Below, piece after piece: positions 24,939 through 38,137 of a DNA stretch of 64,000 nucleotides (the stretch's first letter is position 1; every line of letters starts with the position of its first letter). This stretch comes from Xenopus tropicalis (lineage: Eukaryota > Chordata > Amphibia > Anura > Pipidae), in NCBI RefSeq assembly GCF_000004195.4, contig NC_030685.2, positions 59,148,048-59,212,047 on the forward strand, read 5' to 3'. Both the position numbers and the translations under genes were made by a program. The notes below the pieces were generated by a model. The model searched no databases, was not told the DNA's origin, and worked only from the letters and a program-made list of their open reading frames with translations.

Positions 24939-25091
24939 CAGTAATCCCCAACCAGTGGCTCACGAGCTGTTAACATGGGGTCAATTATATCTCTCATTGG
25001 CATCTCCAGGAACTTTTTTCATGCTTTTGTTGCTCTCCAAAATGTTTCCATTTGAATGTGACTCTTGGGTATAAAAGGTTGGGGATCCCTG
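24939..25091 (+). mobile_element. internally deleted 'GATCCCCAACC' hAT MITE
   Basis: Starts CAGTAATCCCCAACC and ends GGTTGGGGATCCCTG, the same ends as the 308-309 bp copies, but is only 153 bp because the middle is lost. No clear target duplication is visible. Confidence 0.75.
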
Positions 25092-25223
25092 GACTGTACG
25101 GTTACACAGCAGTTTGCATACAGTTTGCATACCCCTCAATAACAGCGTAAGATCAGCAAGTCAGGTATAAGCAAATCAACAAAGCATCATTAGGTCAATA
25201 TTGAGCAGAGGAGTAAAATTAGT

Positions 25224-25427
25224 TTAAGGGTGAAGACACACAGAGCTACTAGTAGCAGCTACATGTCACAGCTACAGATATAGACAATGCAGATTTACTG
25301 ATAACTGTCTCTACGTGTGTTTTAGCAGAGGCAATTCTCAGTATTGTCTATGGCAGAGTATTTTCTGGAGTTCAGTAGTTGTAACAAGTAGCTGCTACTA
25401 AGTAAATCCGTGCACCTTCACCATTAA
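25224..25427. mobile_element. MITE with 'AAGGGTGAAGACACA' end
   Basis: The left TTAAGGGTGAAGACACACAG and right TGCACCTTCACCATTAA are inverted, and GAGCTACTAGTAGCAGCTAC recurs inverted near the right. A diverged copy is at 47512-47826. Confidence 0.6.
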
Positions 25428-25859
25428 GCCCAGTGCAAAGGGACCAAACCTTCAGTTTTAGTAAAGAAATTTCCTGTTTTTTAAAAGCCCTTTAAATGCT
25501 GTGTCTTGGCAGCTATATAATGGGCAAACCAATCAACGCAACCTGGATCCATTCAGATCCAGGCAGGCCTTGGCCATGCTTGCTCAAAGCCCAATCTGGT
25601 TTCTCTCCATTCTAGCCACACTCTGTACCACCACTCCCGACAGCACCGACACAGGACATGATAAAAATTGCAAACTTTGTACCAGCTGACCTGTTATAGA
25701 ACTAAAACCGACTGCTTACTAAGGGTTACTATAAAGTGCACACTTTGAGGCATTATCGCTTTGACTCCAACTTGAAACAAGGGTGAAGCCAGAGTAGAAA
25801 ATCCAGAATAATATGTTAGTACTATACACATATTCTGTACATACTGTGTATACTGTATA

Positions 25860-26073
25860 CAGTGGCTTGCAAAAGTATTCGGCCCCCTTGAACTTTTCCA
25901 CATTTTGTCACATTACAGCCACAAACATGAATCAATTTTATTGGAATTCCACGTGAAAGACCAATACAAAGTGGTGTACACATGAGAAGTGGAACGAAAA
26001 TCATACATGATTCCAAACATTTTTTACAAATAAATAACTGCAAAGTGGGGTGTGTGTAATTATTCAGCCCCCT
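25860..26073. repeat. left terminal inverted repeat of the Tc1-like element
   Basis: Matches the inverse of 27250-27464 with few differences, starting CAGTGGCTTGC and ending near TTCAGCCCCCT. Confidence 0.9.
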
Positions 26074-26076
26074 GAG

Positions 26077-27094
26077 TCAATACTTTGTAGAACCACCTTT
26101 TGCTGCAATTACAGCTGCCAGGCTTTTAGGGTATGTCTCTACCAGCTTTGCACATCTACAGACTGAAATCCTTGCCCTTTCTTCTTTGCAAAACAGCTCC
26201 AGCTCAGTCAGATTAGATGGACAGCGTTTGTGAACAGCAGTTTTCAGATCTTGCCACAGATTCTCCATTGGATTTAGATCTGGACTGTGACTGGGCCAGT
26301 CTATCACATGGATATGTTTTGTTTTAAACCATTCCATTGTTGCCCTGGCTTTATGTTTAGGGTCGTTGTCCTGCTGGAAGGTGAACCTCCGCCCCAGTCT
26401 CAAGTCTTTTTCAGACTCCAAGAGGTTTTCTTCCAAGATTGCCCTGTATTTGGTTCCATCCATCTTCCCATCAAATCTGACCAGCTTCCCTGTCCCTGTT
26501 GAAGAGAAGCACCCCCAGAGCATGATGCTGCCACCACCATATTTGACAGTGGGGATGGTGTGTTCAGAGTGATGTGCAGTGTTAGTTTTCCGCCACACAT
26601 AGCGTTTTACATTTTGGCCAAAAAGTTCCATTTTGGTCTCATCTAACCAGAGCACCTTCTTCCACATGTTTGCTGTGTCCCCACATGGCTTGTGGCAAAC
26701 TGCAAATGGGACTTCTTATGGTTTTCTGTTAACAATGGCTTTCTTCTTGCCACTTTTCCATAAAGGCCAACTTTGTGCAGTGCAGACTAATAGTTGTCCT
26801 ATGGACAGATTCCCCCACCTGAGCTGTAGATCTCTGCAGCTCGTCCAGAGTCACCATAGGCTTCTTGGCTGCATTTCTGATCAGCGCTCTCCTTGTTCGG
26901 CCTGTGAGTTTAGGTGGAGGGCCTTATCTTCGTAGGTTTACAGTTGTGCCATACTCCTTCCATTTCTGAATGATCGCTTGAACAGTGCTCCATGGGATGT
27001 TCAAGGCTTTGGAAATCTTTTTGTAGCCTAAGCCTGCTTTAAATTTCTCAATAACTTTATCCCTGACCTGTCTGGTGTGTTCTTTGAACTTCAT
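26077..27094 (-). pseudogene. Tc1-like transposase, broken
   Basis: Enzyme of cut-and-paste transposition. It starts at the ATG at 27094-27092 with an N-terminal helix-turn-helix region (KISKALNIPWSTVQ visible). An in-frame TAA at 26926-26924 stops it. Further breaks follow, including a TAA between about 26700 and 26760 and a probable one-base loss near 26683, where the frame changes. From 26667 to the stop at 26077 the catalytic half is intact over 196 codons: D in WLDETKMELFG, D in FQQDNDPKH, then 34 residues to E in NPMENLW, the DD34E spacing of Tc1. The protein ends KGGSTKY. Intact relatives are about 340 residues. This copy cannot make a full transposase. Confidence 0.9.
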
Positions 27095-27249
27095 GGTGTT
27101 GTTGCTCCCAATATTCTCTTAAACAACCTCTGAGGCCGTCACAGAGCAGCTGTATTTGTACTGACATTAGATTACACACAGGTGCACTCTATTTAGTCAT
27201 TAGCACTCATCAGGCAATGTCTATGGGCAACTGACTGCACTCAGACCAA

Positions 27250-27464
27250 AGGGGGCTGAATAATTACGTAAACCCCACTTTGCAGTTATTTATTTGTAAA
27301 AAATGTTTGGAATCATGTATGATTGTCGTTCCACTTCTCACGTGTACACCACTTTGTATTGGTCTTTCACGTGGAATTCCAATAAAATTGATTCATGTTT
27401 GTGGCTGTAATGTGACAAAATGTGGAAAAGTTCAAGGGGGCCCGAATACTTTTGCAAGCCACTG
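27250..27464. repeat. right terminal inverted repeat of the Tc1-like element
   Basis: Inverse of the left repeat, from AGGGGGCTGAATAATTA to GCAAGCCACTG. Confidence 0.9.
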
Positions 27465-28254
27465 TATATAAACAAAGATATTGAACTAGACCCTTTTTAG
27501 ATGTACTAGTTGGTATATTCAACAAGCTAGTGGGAAGCACACATATTAGGCACCCCAGAGTTTAGCCACCCTCAGTTTGTTCCTAGACGTGGAGTATCTG
27601 AGCCTTAGCCACCCTTTGGTTACATAGTTAAAATATCATCCCAAAAATGAATGCACTCATGGGTCATCTTTTTAAATAAATGCAATGAAACTTTGTTTAT
27701 TGTTGTGCAAGCAACATAACATGATATTAATCATATCTCATTGGCATGTTTTTCTGATTTTTCTCAGAATTTTCTGTAATTCAGCCAGGCCATATTTACA
27801 TGTCATGGGAACCAGTGAGAAATCACTGCTAAGTTATTTTAATTTAACACAGCAAGGAATTCTCAGGACAGGTTTAGTATAAAAAAAGAAGCTAGTGGGA
27901 AAAGAAATCTCATGGGAGTCTGTCATACTCTGGCACTATATAACTCCAATGTATGAGAGAATACTTTCCCCACCATATGTATTGTGGGTACCAGAAACAT
28001 ATGGGAAGTGCAAAGGATGACAATTAATGGCCCGACACACATATTGTGGGCACCACTACCATGAAGCTCAATGTATGCGCTGGGAATTACACTGCCACGG
28101 AGGGCACCAGGCTGAACAATAACTTTGCAAAACTTGTAACTATTTTTGCGCAATGTAACAATTAATTCTCTGATGAAGAAAATAATTTAGCCAAAAATAT
28201 CCAGACACCCCATCTAAATTGTGTAATGTAATTTGTTACACCCCATGCCTTGAG

Positions 28255-28395
28255 AGGAAACTTCGACGACTTTGGCAAATCGCGGCGCTGCGTATGCCAT
28301 CCCACTGGCGATTTACAGTCTAGCCAGTGGGATGGCATTGCGGGGAGATTAGTCACCCGTGACAACGGAGATTTGTTGGGGCGCACCTAATCTCC
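28255..28395. repeat. palindromic MITE ('GCCATCCCACTGGCGATTT' family)
   Basis: CGTATGCCATCCCACTGGC is inverted as GCCAGTGGGATGGCATTGC around a short centre, followed by GGGGAGATTAGTCACCCGTG. The same architecture as 6605-6720 and pieces at 50585. Confidence 0.65.
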
Positions 28396-29057
28396 CCATG
28401 TACCCCTGCCCTAAGTAGGCCACTTTCCTCTCTCTCTATATATATATGTATGCTTGATGTCCTTATCTCAGCTACTTCTAACCAGGAGAATGAGCAGTTT
28501 AAGTCAGACCCGATCACTGGAAAGAGGACATCAAGCGCTGCCAGCTGCACCAAACTGCAACCCAGCTGGACTGGGCCTTGGGTTTTAAAATAGCTTTTAT
28601 TCTCCTTTATGCAAAGAAAGGCATTAGTGTTCTTTGACTGTAGCTTGGTTGAGGAGGAATCATTTCCCATAAGAGATGGTTATCTGATCCTCTCAGTCAT
28701 GAGAGCTGGTTTATAATGGAGTGTGCAAAAAGGTATAAGAGGACAGCTGTAATAAAATCAGAATTGATTGCTAATCTATATTTTCAATGTCCGTTGCATT
28801 TATTCTGTTTTGTTTTTCATTTCTCTGCGCTGAATAAAACATGTAAATCCATTCTGAAACCAAAGTGCTGGAATATATGATATGCCAAGACAGTGGAGTC
28901 ATTTGTGGTTTTTATTAGAAAAGGAGGAAGCCAACATAATTGCACAGTAAGTAAGTAATAGCCTGTATACCTATTACATTATGCAGTTACCAAAAATCAC
29001 TGGCACATTAACACTATATCATTGACTGCAGAGTATAGGTACCGTACAAGACATTGA

Positions 29058-29768
29058 GGGCCCGATTCACTAAAGTCCGAAATAAGGAGTGCTATTTATA
29101 GCATGCGTTAAAAATCTTATCACTTCTTATTTTTCACTCGATTCACTAAAAGGACACTTGCAGAGCGCAATATATTACGCACGTAACCATTACTTTCTGA
29201 AAACCACCATTTCCCTGAAAACTGGAGGATGCATCACTCTAGGGCCAACATATACTTGAAAAAATACGACTGCAAACTCCATGTTGTGTTGCCAATAGCT
29301 CACGAACCGCAATTTTCTTTAAGTACCGCCTGCCCCAAGTAGGGTTAATATTCACACAGATTAACACGATATTTTGCATGTTTAACGCTTCATATGTGTT
29401 TGTGAATCATGCGTTAGTACTATTTCTATTCGCTAAATAACGCAATGCGTTTTTTTTGTGCATGCGATATGCGGATTAACACATGCGAAATGACTTTGAT
29501 GAATCGGTACTTAATTATCGCATGCTTTTTAATGAAAAAAACTATGCGATAAGCGTTATTGACCTTTAGTGAATCGGCCCCTATAACGCTTATCGCATAG
29601 TTTTTTTCATTAAAATATGTCATTGTAAGATAAATAACGCCAAAAACATCGCTTCTTAATTATGACAAGTGTCCTTTTAGTGAATCGAGCGAAAAATAAG
29701 AAGTGATAAGATTTTTAACGCATGCTATAAATAGCACTCCTTATTTCGGACTTTAGTGAATCGGGCCC
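29058..29768. mobile_element. foldback MITE with about 105-bp terminal inverted repeats
   Basis: GGGCCCGATTCACTAAAGTC is inverted at the right end, and the arms continue nearly unchanged for about 105 bp to GGACACTTG. TGA at 29055-29057 and 29769-29771 may be a 3-bp target duplication. A second palindrome lies inside at about 29533-29620 (AATGAAAAAAACTATGCGAT and its inverse) around GAATCGGCCCC, which itself looks like a terminus of the same family. Confidence 0.85.
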
Positions 29769-31246
29769 TGAATGTCTTTAAGGGCAATGTCAAATAGCGT
29801 GTTTAATTGCTTCACAATGACCTGCTTGAGCTATTAAAACCTGAAAACATGCTGATCTAAAGAACTCCATGTAACCTTGCCCTAAGGTTATGGTCAAAGG
29901 GATAATTTTCTTGGAACAGTTCAATAGCTTTAAGTCAGCACAGCAGACTGCTCAGTGTGTAAAAGGTTGCACAAATCAGCTTTAAGTGCTCTAGTTGTTT
30001 ATTATTATTATTATTGGCCTGTTCATCTTTTTGATACCTTTGTGAGAGACCCAGGTTTATCTCAGCAGCACCTATAGGGTGCCATAAGGTTGGGTGCTGC
30101 AGAACAGAACCATATTCCATTTATCCAAATGTGAATGATGTACAATCTATCTAAATGTGTTGGAGACTATGTTAGTGTGAAAGGATAACAATAACACTTA
30201 TTTCAGGTCCCTGTGTCTCTCTTAGTTTGCTGTAGCTTTCTCTTATTTCAGACACCAGTTGCCATACAAATTAAACAATTTATTACAACAGTGGTTTAAG
30301 TTTTTCTTTTTAATTACGGTAAGTATTGTTCAGCTAAAACCATTTATTACTGCTGTTTGCCAAAGAATACCAAACGCTACTATTTCAGGAAACTGAAACC
30401 ACAAAGAGAATTCACATGTTATTGGTTAGCGAGTTTGTGAGAATATCCTGGGTAAGTCTCTTTAATTAAATCCAAACAGCAACCATCATGGCAACAGTAT
30501 TAATTGAGACAAGTGGAGCCCACAGTGAGATGCTCTCAGTCACCCTTATTACAAGAGGGATGCAGTGACAATCATGTTGGAGAGGAAGAAAGGGGGGAGG
30601 AGGGACAGGCTTGGGAGATCAGGGGCACTGGAGTGAAATTGATAACTGTCTGGCCCATTACCAGCCTGGTCTCATCCACAGACACTGAGAATAGATCTCT
30701 CCTGTTTGCCTCTAACCACTTCCAGCCTGAGTGCCTGGTCTGGTTTAATAGGTTTATATCAGACACTGCTCTGGGCTGTCAAAAACATTCAGAATGCATT
30801 GCTGTATTCCAAAGGGAGTAAGAAAAAAAAACCAAAAAGACAAATAATAAATACTACAATTCTACTTGCAGCTCTCTACTTGCTTGCATAGGATTTGGTG
30901 GAAAAATAATGAGCAGATCATGCATAATGATTAGCCATTCTGGTTCATGAGTCTCTCTCATAGTTTCTCTGACTGATCATGATGGGAGTAAACTCAGAGG
31001 CTGATGCAGGAGATCAGTGGTTAAACAAGAAGGGTCTGGGGCTGTAATTCTCCCTACTTCACTTGAGGTCCAGTCATTCTGTTTTCTGGCCTTCAGTGGG
31101 TTAAACTGTACAGATTTACTAATTCAGTCCTTGGTACAAGCTGTTGGATGGCAATTGTTCCATGTGAGGCCAACAACTGCTTGTAGATGAAGGAGTTTTT
31201 ATTGCTTATTACCAAAAATATACACTTCTGCTCAAAACAGACACAT

Positions 31247-31462
31247 TGGGGCAGATTTATCAAAACACGAGGTTAGAACTCACCACAGGAAAATTCATCA
31301 CATTTTGTTCATTCCTATGGGATTTTTAGAAGCGTATTTATGAAATGGTGAATTTTAACTTTCATCTGTTGGTAAATACACTTCTAAAAATTGCATAGGA
31401 AAGAATAGAATGTGGATAAATGTTTTTGTGGTGAGCTCTAATCTCAAATTTTGATACAAATT
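31247..31462. mobile_element. foldback MITE, second copy of the 15497 family
   Basis: TGGGGCAGATTTATCAAAA at the left is answered by TCAAATTTTGATACAAA at the right. Inner blocks ATTCCTATGGGATTTTTAGA and TTGCATAGGAAAGAAT are inverted. More decayed than the copy at 15497. Confidence 0.65.
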
Positions 31463-33284
31463 TTCTTGACCTAAGGCCAGGATTGTTCAGGAGCAAATAA
31501 CTGGCCTTTATACTGTTTGGGTCCCACAGGAGAAAAGCGCTTTACAAATGTTTTGTTGTTGTTGTAGGGTAGGGCTCCATGATCCCCTCAAACACAGTGA
31601 AATGTTCTTCCTCAATAGAAAATAGCCATTAAACAAAAAGCTAGTTCTACAACTACATTTGGGTCCCCTGAAAAAAATAAGGTAAATAAACACTTTTTAA
31701 CACAATTTAATGCTTAACTTTTGGGTTATTCCTTTCTCTGTTCAGAGATATAGACTCTCCGTCTCAGTGTTGGATTGAGATGCCAGAAGCCCACCAGGAA
31801 TCCTAAGACCGTAGACCTACTCTCCAAACTAGTATTCCTCCTTTCCTCAATTAACTCCTTTATTCTCCTAGTTTCTTCTCTCCATACTCTATGCTTCCAT
31901 CTATTAAGCCTCTTTGTTCCCATACAGAAATGAAGAATGACCATGAAAGGCCAAATTTAGAGATAAAAGGGCCCACTGACACGGGGCCCAGTGGGAGTTT
32001 TCCTGGTGTCCCAGTGGGCCAGTACAACACTATACAGTTTGCTGGCTGTGAATAAACACCTGTAAATTATCCTTCTTCTCATTCAGTCATCAATTTGCAT
32101 GAACTGCATTCCCTTGTTCATAAACACACCACTTGTATAAACTGTTTTTTGCTGCTCATTGGATAATTATTTGCATGAATTACTTTCTCTTCTAAATATG
32201 GCAGACAAATTTAATCATTATAGCTTTCACTAGCACTATAGCTTTCAACTGAAATGCTGCTGTATCTTGATAAAGAAGAGATATCTGGGGTACAGCAGGT
32301 GCTGCTTAAAGGTGCAGAGCAAATAACTTTCCCCCAGTTTACTTTCCACGCTAAAATTCAATGTCCCTTTAAGAAATATAGTAGTATAGAGTTCATGATG
32401 AATAAATGATAAATGTTAAATGTTAGTTAAAATCAACTTCCCACCAAAATCAGATTGTGTAAAGAGATAAAAGCATACACTTATCTGGCAGTTATTGTTG
32501 TGTAATGGCCTATATATTACTGCAAGAAATAAAGTCAATTGATTTTCAGCAAGGTTTAGAAATCAAGATTGTGGAATCTCATGTGTATGTATGCCTACTG
32601 CTATTATTGACAGGGTCACATGCCAGCCGCCAACCTCCTCCCTGTCATGGATTTAATGTACTTGGGAAGCAGGTGCCAAACCGCAGATTCTGTCAAAATA
32701 TCTGCAGATCATTTACTGGAAGCAACAGGAGGCAGAAAATAGATAAATAATGACAGAGTATATTCAAGGACCCTGTTAACTCGCCGCCAATATGACAAGC
32801 GGCACATTAAATATAGTCAGGACCTTGTAACTGTTTTATTGTTCTAACACCAGCCTGTAAATAACCAGGCGCAGAATAGGAACTGTGTAGAACTCAGGTC
32901 ATAGATTATGGCAAACAAGGTGACAGACTCTAGTAAACATGCCGACAATCGCAGCAGATCAGCCCTACAGGAAACAGCAGGGAGTGCTGGGAGTCTCCCA
33001 GATTTCATGCTCGGAGATGTTGGGTCTCACAATAATAGGGATTGTCTATACACTTCTACCCAGATACCAGCACTGGTGGCCACATTAAACCAAGATATGT
33101 GTACAGAAGGCTCCATGTCCTTTGCCTCTTTGCTGGAGACATTAGGGGACACAGCCTAACAATCTTTTTTTTCTCCAGTGTCTAGGAGGGACTTTTTTTC
33201 TTATGAGCTGTCTAAAATTATACCATTGTATTCCCGTCTGCCAGCACTGCCCAGAGAACATTTACAGCTGGAGAACACAGGACC

Positions 33285-33480
33285 ATACCTCCCAACTGTC
33301 CTGATTTTCATGGGACAGTCCTGATTCTAACAGCTCAACCCGCAGTCCCGGATTCTTATTGAAAGTTGCAGCTTAAAGGTCAATTTCACGTTTATTAGCA
33401 AAACTGTAATAACACATAAAACAAGACACCCAAACCCACAGAAATGTGTTCAAACTTATTTAGAGGGTGTAGTCGCAAAA
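33285..33480. repeat. dispersed repeat ('CCATACCTCCCAAC' family)
   Basis: Begins CCATACCTCCCAACTGTCC and contains AACACATAAAACAAGACAC and CAGAAATGTGTTCAAACTT, both closely matched at 61640-61870. A probable DNA-transposon fragment; ends not resolved. Confidence 0.55.
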
Positions 33481-33565
33481 ATGGGTGTGACCAAAGAAAT
33501 TGCTGCATTGCGCAATTGCACTGCATTGGGCAGTATAAAGGACTACAGACAGATGTGTAAAGTGG

Positions 33566-34062
33566 TTAAAGGGGTTAATCACCTTTAAAGTTAACCTTTA
33601 GTATGATATAGAGAGTAATATTCATAGACAATTTGCAATTGGTCTTCATTTTTTATTTGTGTTTTTTAAAATTATTTTACTTTTTGTTCCTCAACTGTCT
33701 AGTTTGAAATTTCAGCAGTTATCTAGTTGCTAGGGTTTAAATTACCTTAGCAACCAAAAATGGTTTGAATAAGACACATATATTTATAGGAGAGGATATG
33801 AATAGAAGTAATAAAAAGTAACAACAGCAATAAAATTGTAGCCTCACAGATAGGCAAACACAAATAGTGTTTTTGACTGCTGGGCAGTGACCAGTGACCC
33901 CTATTTAAAAGTTGGAAGAGTCATTTGAAGAAGGCAAATAAGCCAATAACCATACAAAAATACATAATGAAGACTTGACATGATGTCATTATGTTGAAAA
34001 GTTGCTTAGAATCGTCCATTCAATAACAAACTAAAAGTTTACTTTTAAAGATGAACTACCCC
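33566..34062 (+). mobile_element. T2-type MITE, about 0.5 kb
   Basis: Starts TTAAAGGGGTTAATCACC, with GTTAACCTTTAGTATGATA inverted near the right end as ACTAAAAGTTTACTTTTAAAG, and finishes GATGAACTACCCC. The right TTAA is lost. Same family as 22417-22802. Confidence 0.75.
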
Positions 34063-34934
34063 GACAAAAACATTTTAACCCAGTAAGAATGTTTATGTAA
34101 TGGTACCAGTAGTTTATAGTTGTCAGTATCCCATTTCCAGCTCTTTGAGTAGTGTAAGGTACCTCACCCCCGTCCCCAGAGAATTCACAGTATGAGCTAG
34201 GCTATCAGGGTATAGCAGAGCTAAGGCAGCACATACTGATGTGGTTTCAGTACATGCACATAAAAATAGAGAAAGACTGTGTATATTTATATACCTGTAA
34301 AAGTACAATATGAGCATAATACACATGCCAGCAGACAGCCTTGCATAACCTGCCTTATACTTTTCATATTCACATTTTAGAAGCACGTGTGAATGTTTTT
34401 GCGCAATGCCAGTGAATTTAATGAGATTACCAAATGAAGATTTCTGTGAGTTTGCCTAACAGAGAGGGTGTGGAATAGTGTGGCAGTTTTTCTGGTTCCT
34501 ACAATTAGGTGTGTCACGGAGGCATGCAGCATAAAATTGCATTGCCTTTATCACTTAAAGAAGAATGATCATATCAGGGGACTTTTACAACCAGTAACAT
34601 AGCGCAACTGCAGTATGTTTTCTAACCTACTGTCATTCAATTTTGCTGCTGGGAACTGTTCCAATCACTTCCTCTATAGATACCATCTATTATTGCCGTC
34701 TAGGTGCACAAGTCAGGGGGAAGTATTCTTTTCCTGGTCAGAAGATGCCTGCTAACAGGTAAATCAAGTCTCATTATTAGAACTCCTCTTGCTATGCTGA
34801 ATCACAGCACAAAGGGAGAATGAAGAGAGACGTTAGGCTTTAGCAAGGCTGCCTTAGGGACATGATATCTCACATTTAATAAAACAGTTTCCCAGACTTT
34901 GGTAGAAGGAAAGAATGCAAAGTCCAGATTGACT

Positions 34935-35121
34935 TATGGTGGCCATATGCAGGAAGATTAGCTCATTTGTCGAGGTCCTGAAGCAAGCGGATATGCCCAC
35001 CGATCGAGATCTGGGTAATTTTACGCCAGGTCTTGGTGGGGTAGACCATAAATGGGCAGATAAATCGCTCTAAAGGACCTGAATTGGCAGCTAAAATCAG
35101 CCCCTGTATGGCCCCCTTTAA
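34935..35121. mobile_element. copy of the 'GGTGGCCATACA' foldback MITE
   Basis: TATGGTGGCCATATGCAGG at the left is answered by CCCCTGTATGGCCCCCTTTA at the right, with GATCGAGATCTGGGTAATTT inside as in the 2304 and 18720 copies. Confidence 0.6.
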
Positions 35122-38036
35122 GCACACAAGAGTTTGTGTCTAGGGCAGCAGTTTAAGGGAGCCTATATTGTAAAATAACTATGGCCTATTCCAAACACTA
35201 GATGTGGGGTGGAGCTGAGGGGTAGGGGGTAAAGGAACAGTTTAGTGTAAAAATGAAACTGGGTACAATGGGTAGACTTATATTTGTAATATACAAGGTG
35301 CGATGCTTAGGTTGGCACCAGACTAAAATACAGTGAACAGGAGGATTATAGTTACTGGGGGGTGTCTAGCATTTTGGCTTTGCTTTGTGATTTTGTTATA
35401 TGTATCATTACAGATTAATTTTGGCAAGAAATAAGGGGTAATTTATAAGCACCCCCGCAAGTGTGTAAGCTCCAAAATGAAAGCAGTGTAGAGTGTATAT
35501 TGATGCAATTGATTAAATTACTTCACCCAAACACACTCCAGCACTGGAACACCTTTGCCAATGCATACACCCTGCCTATTCTCAGAAGTGACACAACCTC
35601 CACTCTGAAAAAATGCTAAAAGCAACTTGCACCCCATTTGCTTTAAAAAGGAAGCACAATTGCTTTTATTTTGATGCATCAGGCACAATTGCTGCAGACA
35701 AAATCAATGCTCAGCCACAATTACAATGAAATTATGCAAAAAATTGTGCATCAAAAACTCTGTGATTTGTATCCAAAACTGCACACTGCACTTGAATTCA
35801 TAAATGACCCCTAAAATGCTAGGTAACGGCAGTACGACTGATGTAGTGCAGGTAAGGCTGATCTCACTGGGGAGGGGGAATACTAGTTTTTGCAACTGCA
35901 TTTGGCATACCTACAGTGCAAAGTAGAGTGCAACAATGCACAAGATTTAATGAGTGTTTATATCCCCTTTAAGAAAGAACAGCTTGGGGTGAAAAGTATC
36001 AAAAGTAACTGAACTAAAAGTACATCAGAAAGTGCCTGAAACAGTACTGTGCAACAAATATTAAATATTAATACTATATATCCTTGGCTGCTGTCAGACG
36101 CGACTCAGTGAACCGGTAGCTTTGTAACAGCATAACATTGCACACTGCCTGCCTAAGGGCCTCCCTCAAATGCTGGATTGGAGCTCAGGGACACTTTAAG
36201 GTAGACAGAAAGTGAAGCTGGGCTGTCACAAGCAAGAGGCTCATGAATAAGAATCATCCATAACTGAGCTACCTCAGTCATCTCAATCATGATTACATGA
36301 ACAGAGAACAGGAGGGATACTTACTAGAGGACCCCCTAACTAAATGCTCACATGATTTTTTTTTCTATTTTTCAAAATATTTGCAGTTTTCAAATGTTAA
36401 TTTAATGAATCTGAAACAACAGCGACACTTGCTGTTCATTTCCTGTCAACTGGCTTCACTTCCTGTTGACTGGCTACACTAAAAATGTATTTTGGAAAAA
36501 AAAGAGATGTCAAGTGATGGGCTAAGTGAGCAGAGGAGAGTCATCTGATTTTTTCTGTCTAAGCAGAGCAACCTCACAAGACATTTCTTTTCTCACAAAC
36601 TTAATTTTAGTCAACTCTAGCAAGTGGGCTTAAAATGAACAGCAATTGGCGATGTTGTTTAAAATTCATAGGCAGTTTAAAAACTGGTAATATTTTGAAA
36701 AGTAGAAGAAGATAATTACATAGCTATTTTCTATTCAATCTTATTATCTTTTGAGGATTAACATTTTTGAACACCTTTGTACATTATTCCATTAGCAAAG
36801 AATAGTCTGTTTACCTGTGTCAGTGCTGTTACTTAAGTGTATCATCTAATTACAGCACTCAGGGCCACGTGAGCACATACCTTATGTGGGGCTGCAGTAA
36901 TTGTCTATCTTGCAACAACTACCAGCTCTCACTGACATCAGAATCAGAGTTGTAGTTTCATAACAGCTGGAGGTTACATATTGAGCAGTAGTTATATAAA
37001 GTGTACACATTGTACCACAGCTTTAACGATTCCAGAATAGTGGGGCACAACTAAGTCTCCCTATTTTGACACAAATGCAACTGTTGTTCTGTGACTGGGG
37101 CTGTCCCTCCAGCATGCTCTTCTATATGGAATAGCCTTACAATTAAAGTACAAGAAATAAAATAGAGAGCAGTAAGAACCAGTACTCCGCATATTATACC
37201 TGATCTGCCAGCAAGCTTCTGCAGGCTGCTGCCCTGTGAGCCTTAGGGAATGCGCACATCCACTGTGCAATTAAAATGAAATCATGCTGTGATCAATACT
37301 CTGCTCCCATCTGAAGGCAGCCCACTCCTGTTCTCATTTACTCCTCTGCTCAGGTGAGGCTACTATACACACTGGCACTGCTGGCAACACCATGACTCGG
37401 CAGCCTTTGACTCTGCAATCTGCTATGTGACTCTTACGTCTGTCTGTGACACACTGGTTTGGGCAGCACAGGCTGGCATCATCTCAATGTATTACTCACC
37501 TTTAAATAGAGTTTTACAGCAGATCTCATGCTAAAGGATACCTAACTCTGCAACAGAATGGCATCTTAATAGGGGTGCAACTGCAAAAACTGACCCCTAC
37601 CCCCTTGGCAGACAAAATGCATATGTGTTACATAGTTCAGCAACATATGGCTGAGCCATACTTGAGCAACAGTTTTTATATCCTTGAGCAGGAAGCATTG
37701 GGAGATGCTTTGTGCATCAGCATATTAAGCTTTAGCCCTTCTGTTTCACCCCCAGCAGGATAAAACAGCATAGGGTGCTCCTGTTAAACACTCCTTTTAT
37801 TGGCAGTGGAATAAAATGGCAAAATATGTTTTTATATGTTTTTTTATACAGTGCACAGGAGGTGCAGCCCTTTCCCCACCTTTCATCTTTCTTGTTTTGC
37901 ATAAATTAACAAGGAATTCTGCTATGAAAAACTTCAGGGGTCAATCTCCCATGTTGTGAAGTTGTGACTGACACCAGCAGTAAGCACTACTTCACATGCT
38001 TAAATGATAAAGAAGAAATGTTGCTGTACAAAATGG

Positions 38037-38137
38037 TTATTCATTTGTTGGTGCAGGAAGAGCACAGCAGGGTTAAAGAGAGGATGCCATACACAGCTCC
38101 TATTCATTTGGTTATGCAGGAAGAGCACAGCAGGGCT
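38037..38137 (+). repeat. short imperfect tandem duplication
   Basis: TATTCATTTGTTGGTGCAGG and TATTCATTTGGTTATGCAGG, each followed by AAGAGCACAGCAGGG, lie about 64 bp apart. Confidence 0.7.

Larger units (their letters stand above)
25860..27464 (-). mobile_element. Tc1-like DNA transposon, 1605 bp
   Basis: Both ends are CAGTGGCTTGCAAAAGTATT-type inverted repeats of about 214 bp, flanked by the TA target duplication (25858-25859 and 27465-27466). The length, TA target and long inverted repeats are typical of Tc1-like elements. The single gene runs on the minus strand and is broken. Near-identical inverted repeats suggest fairly recent insertion into ramp1 intron 1. Confidence 0.95.
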
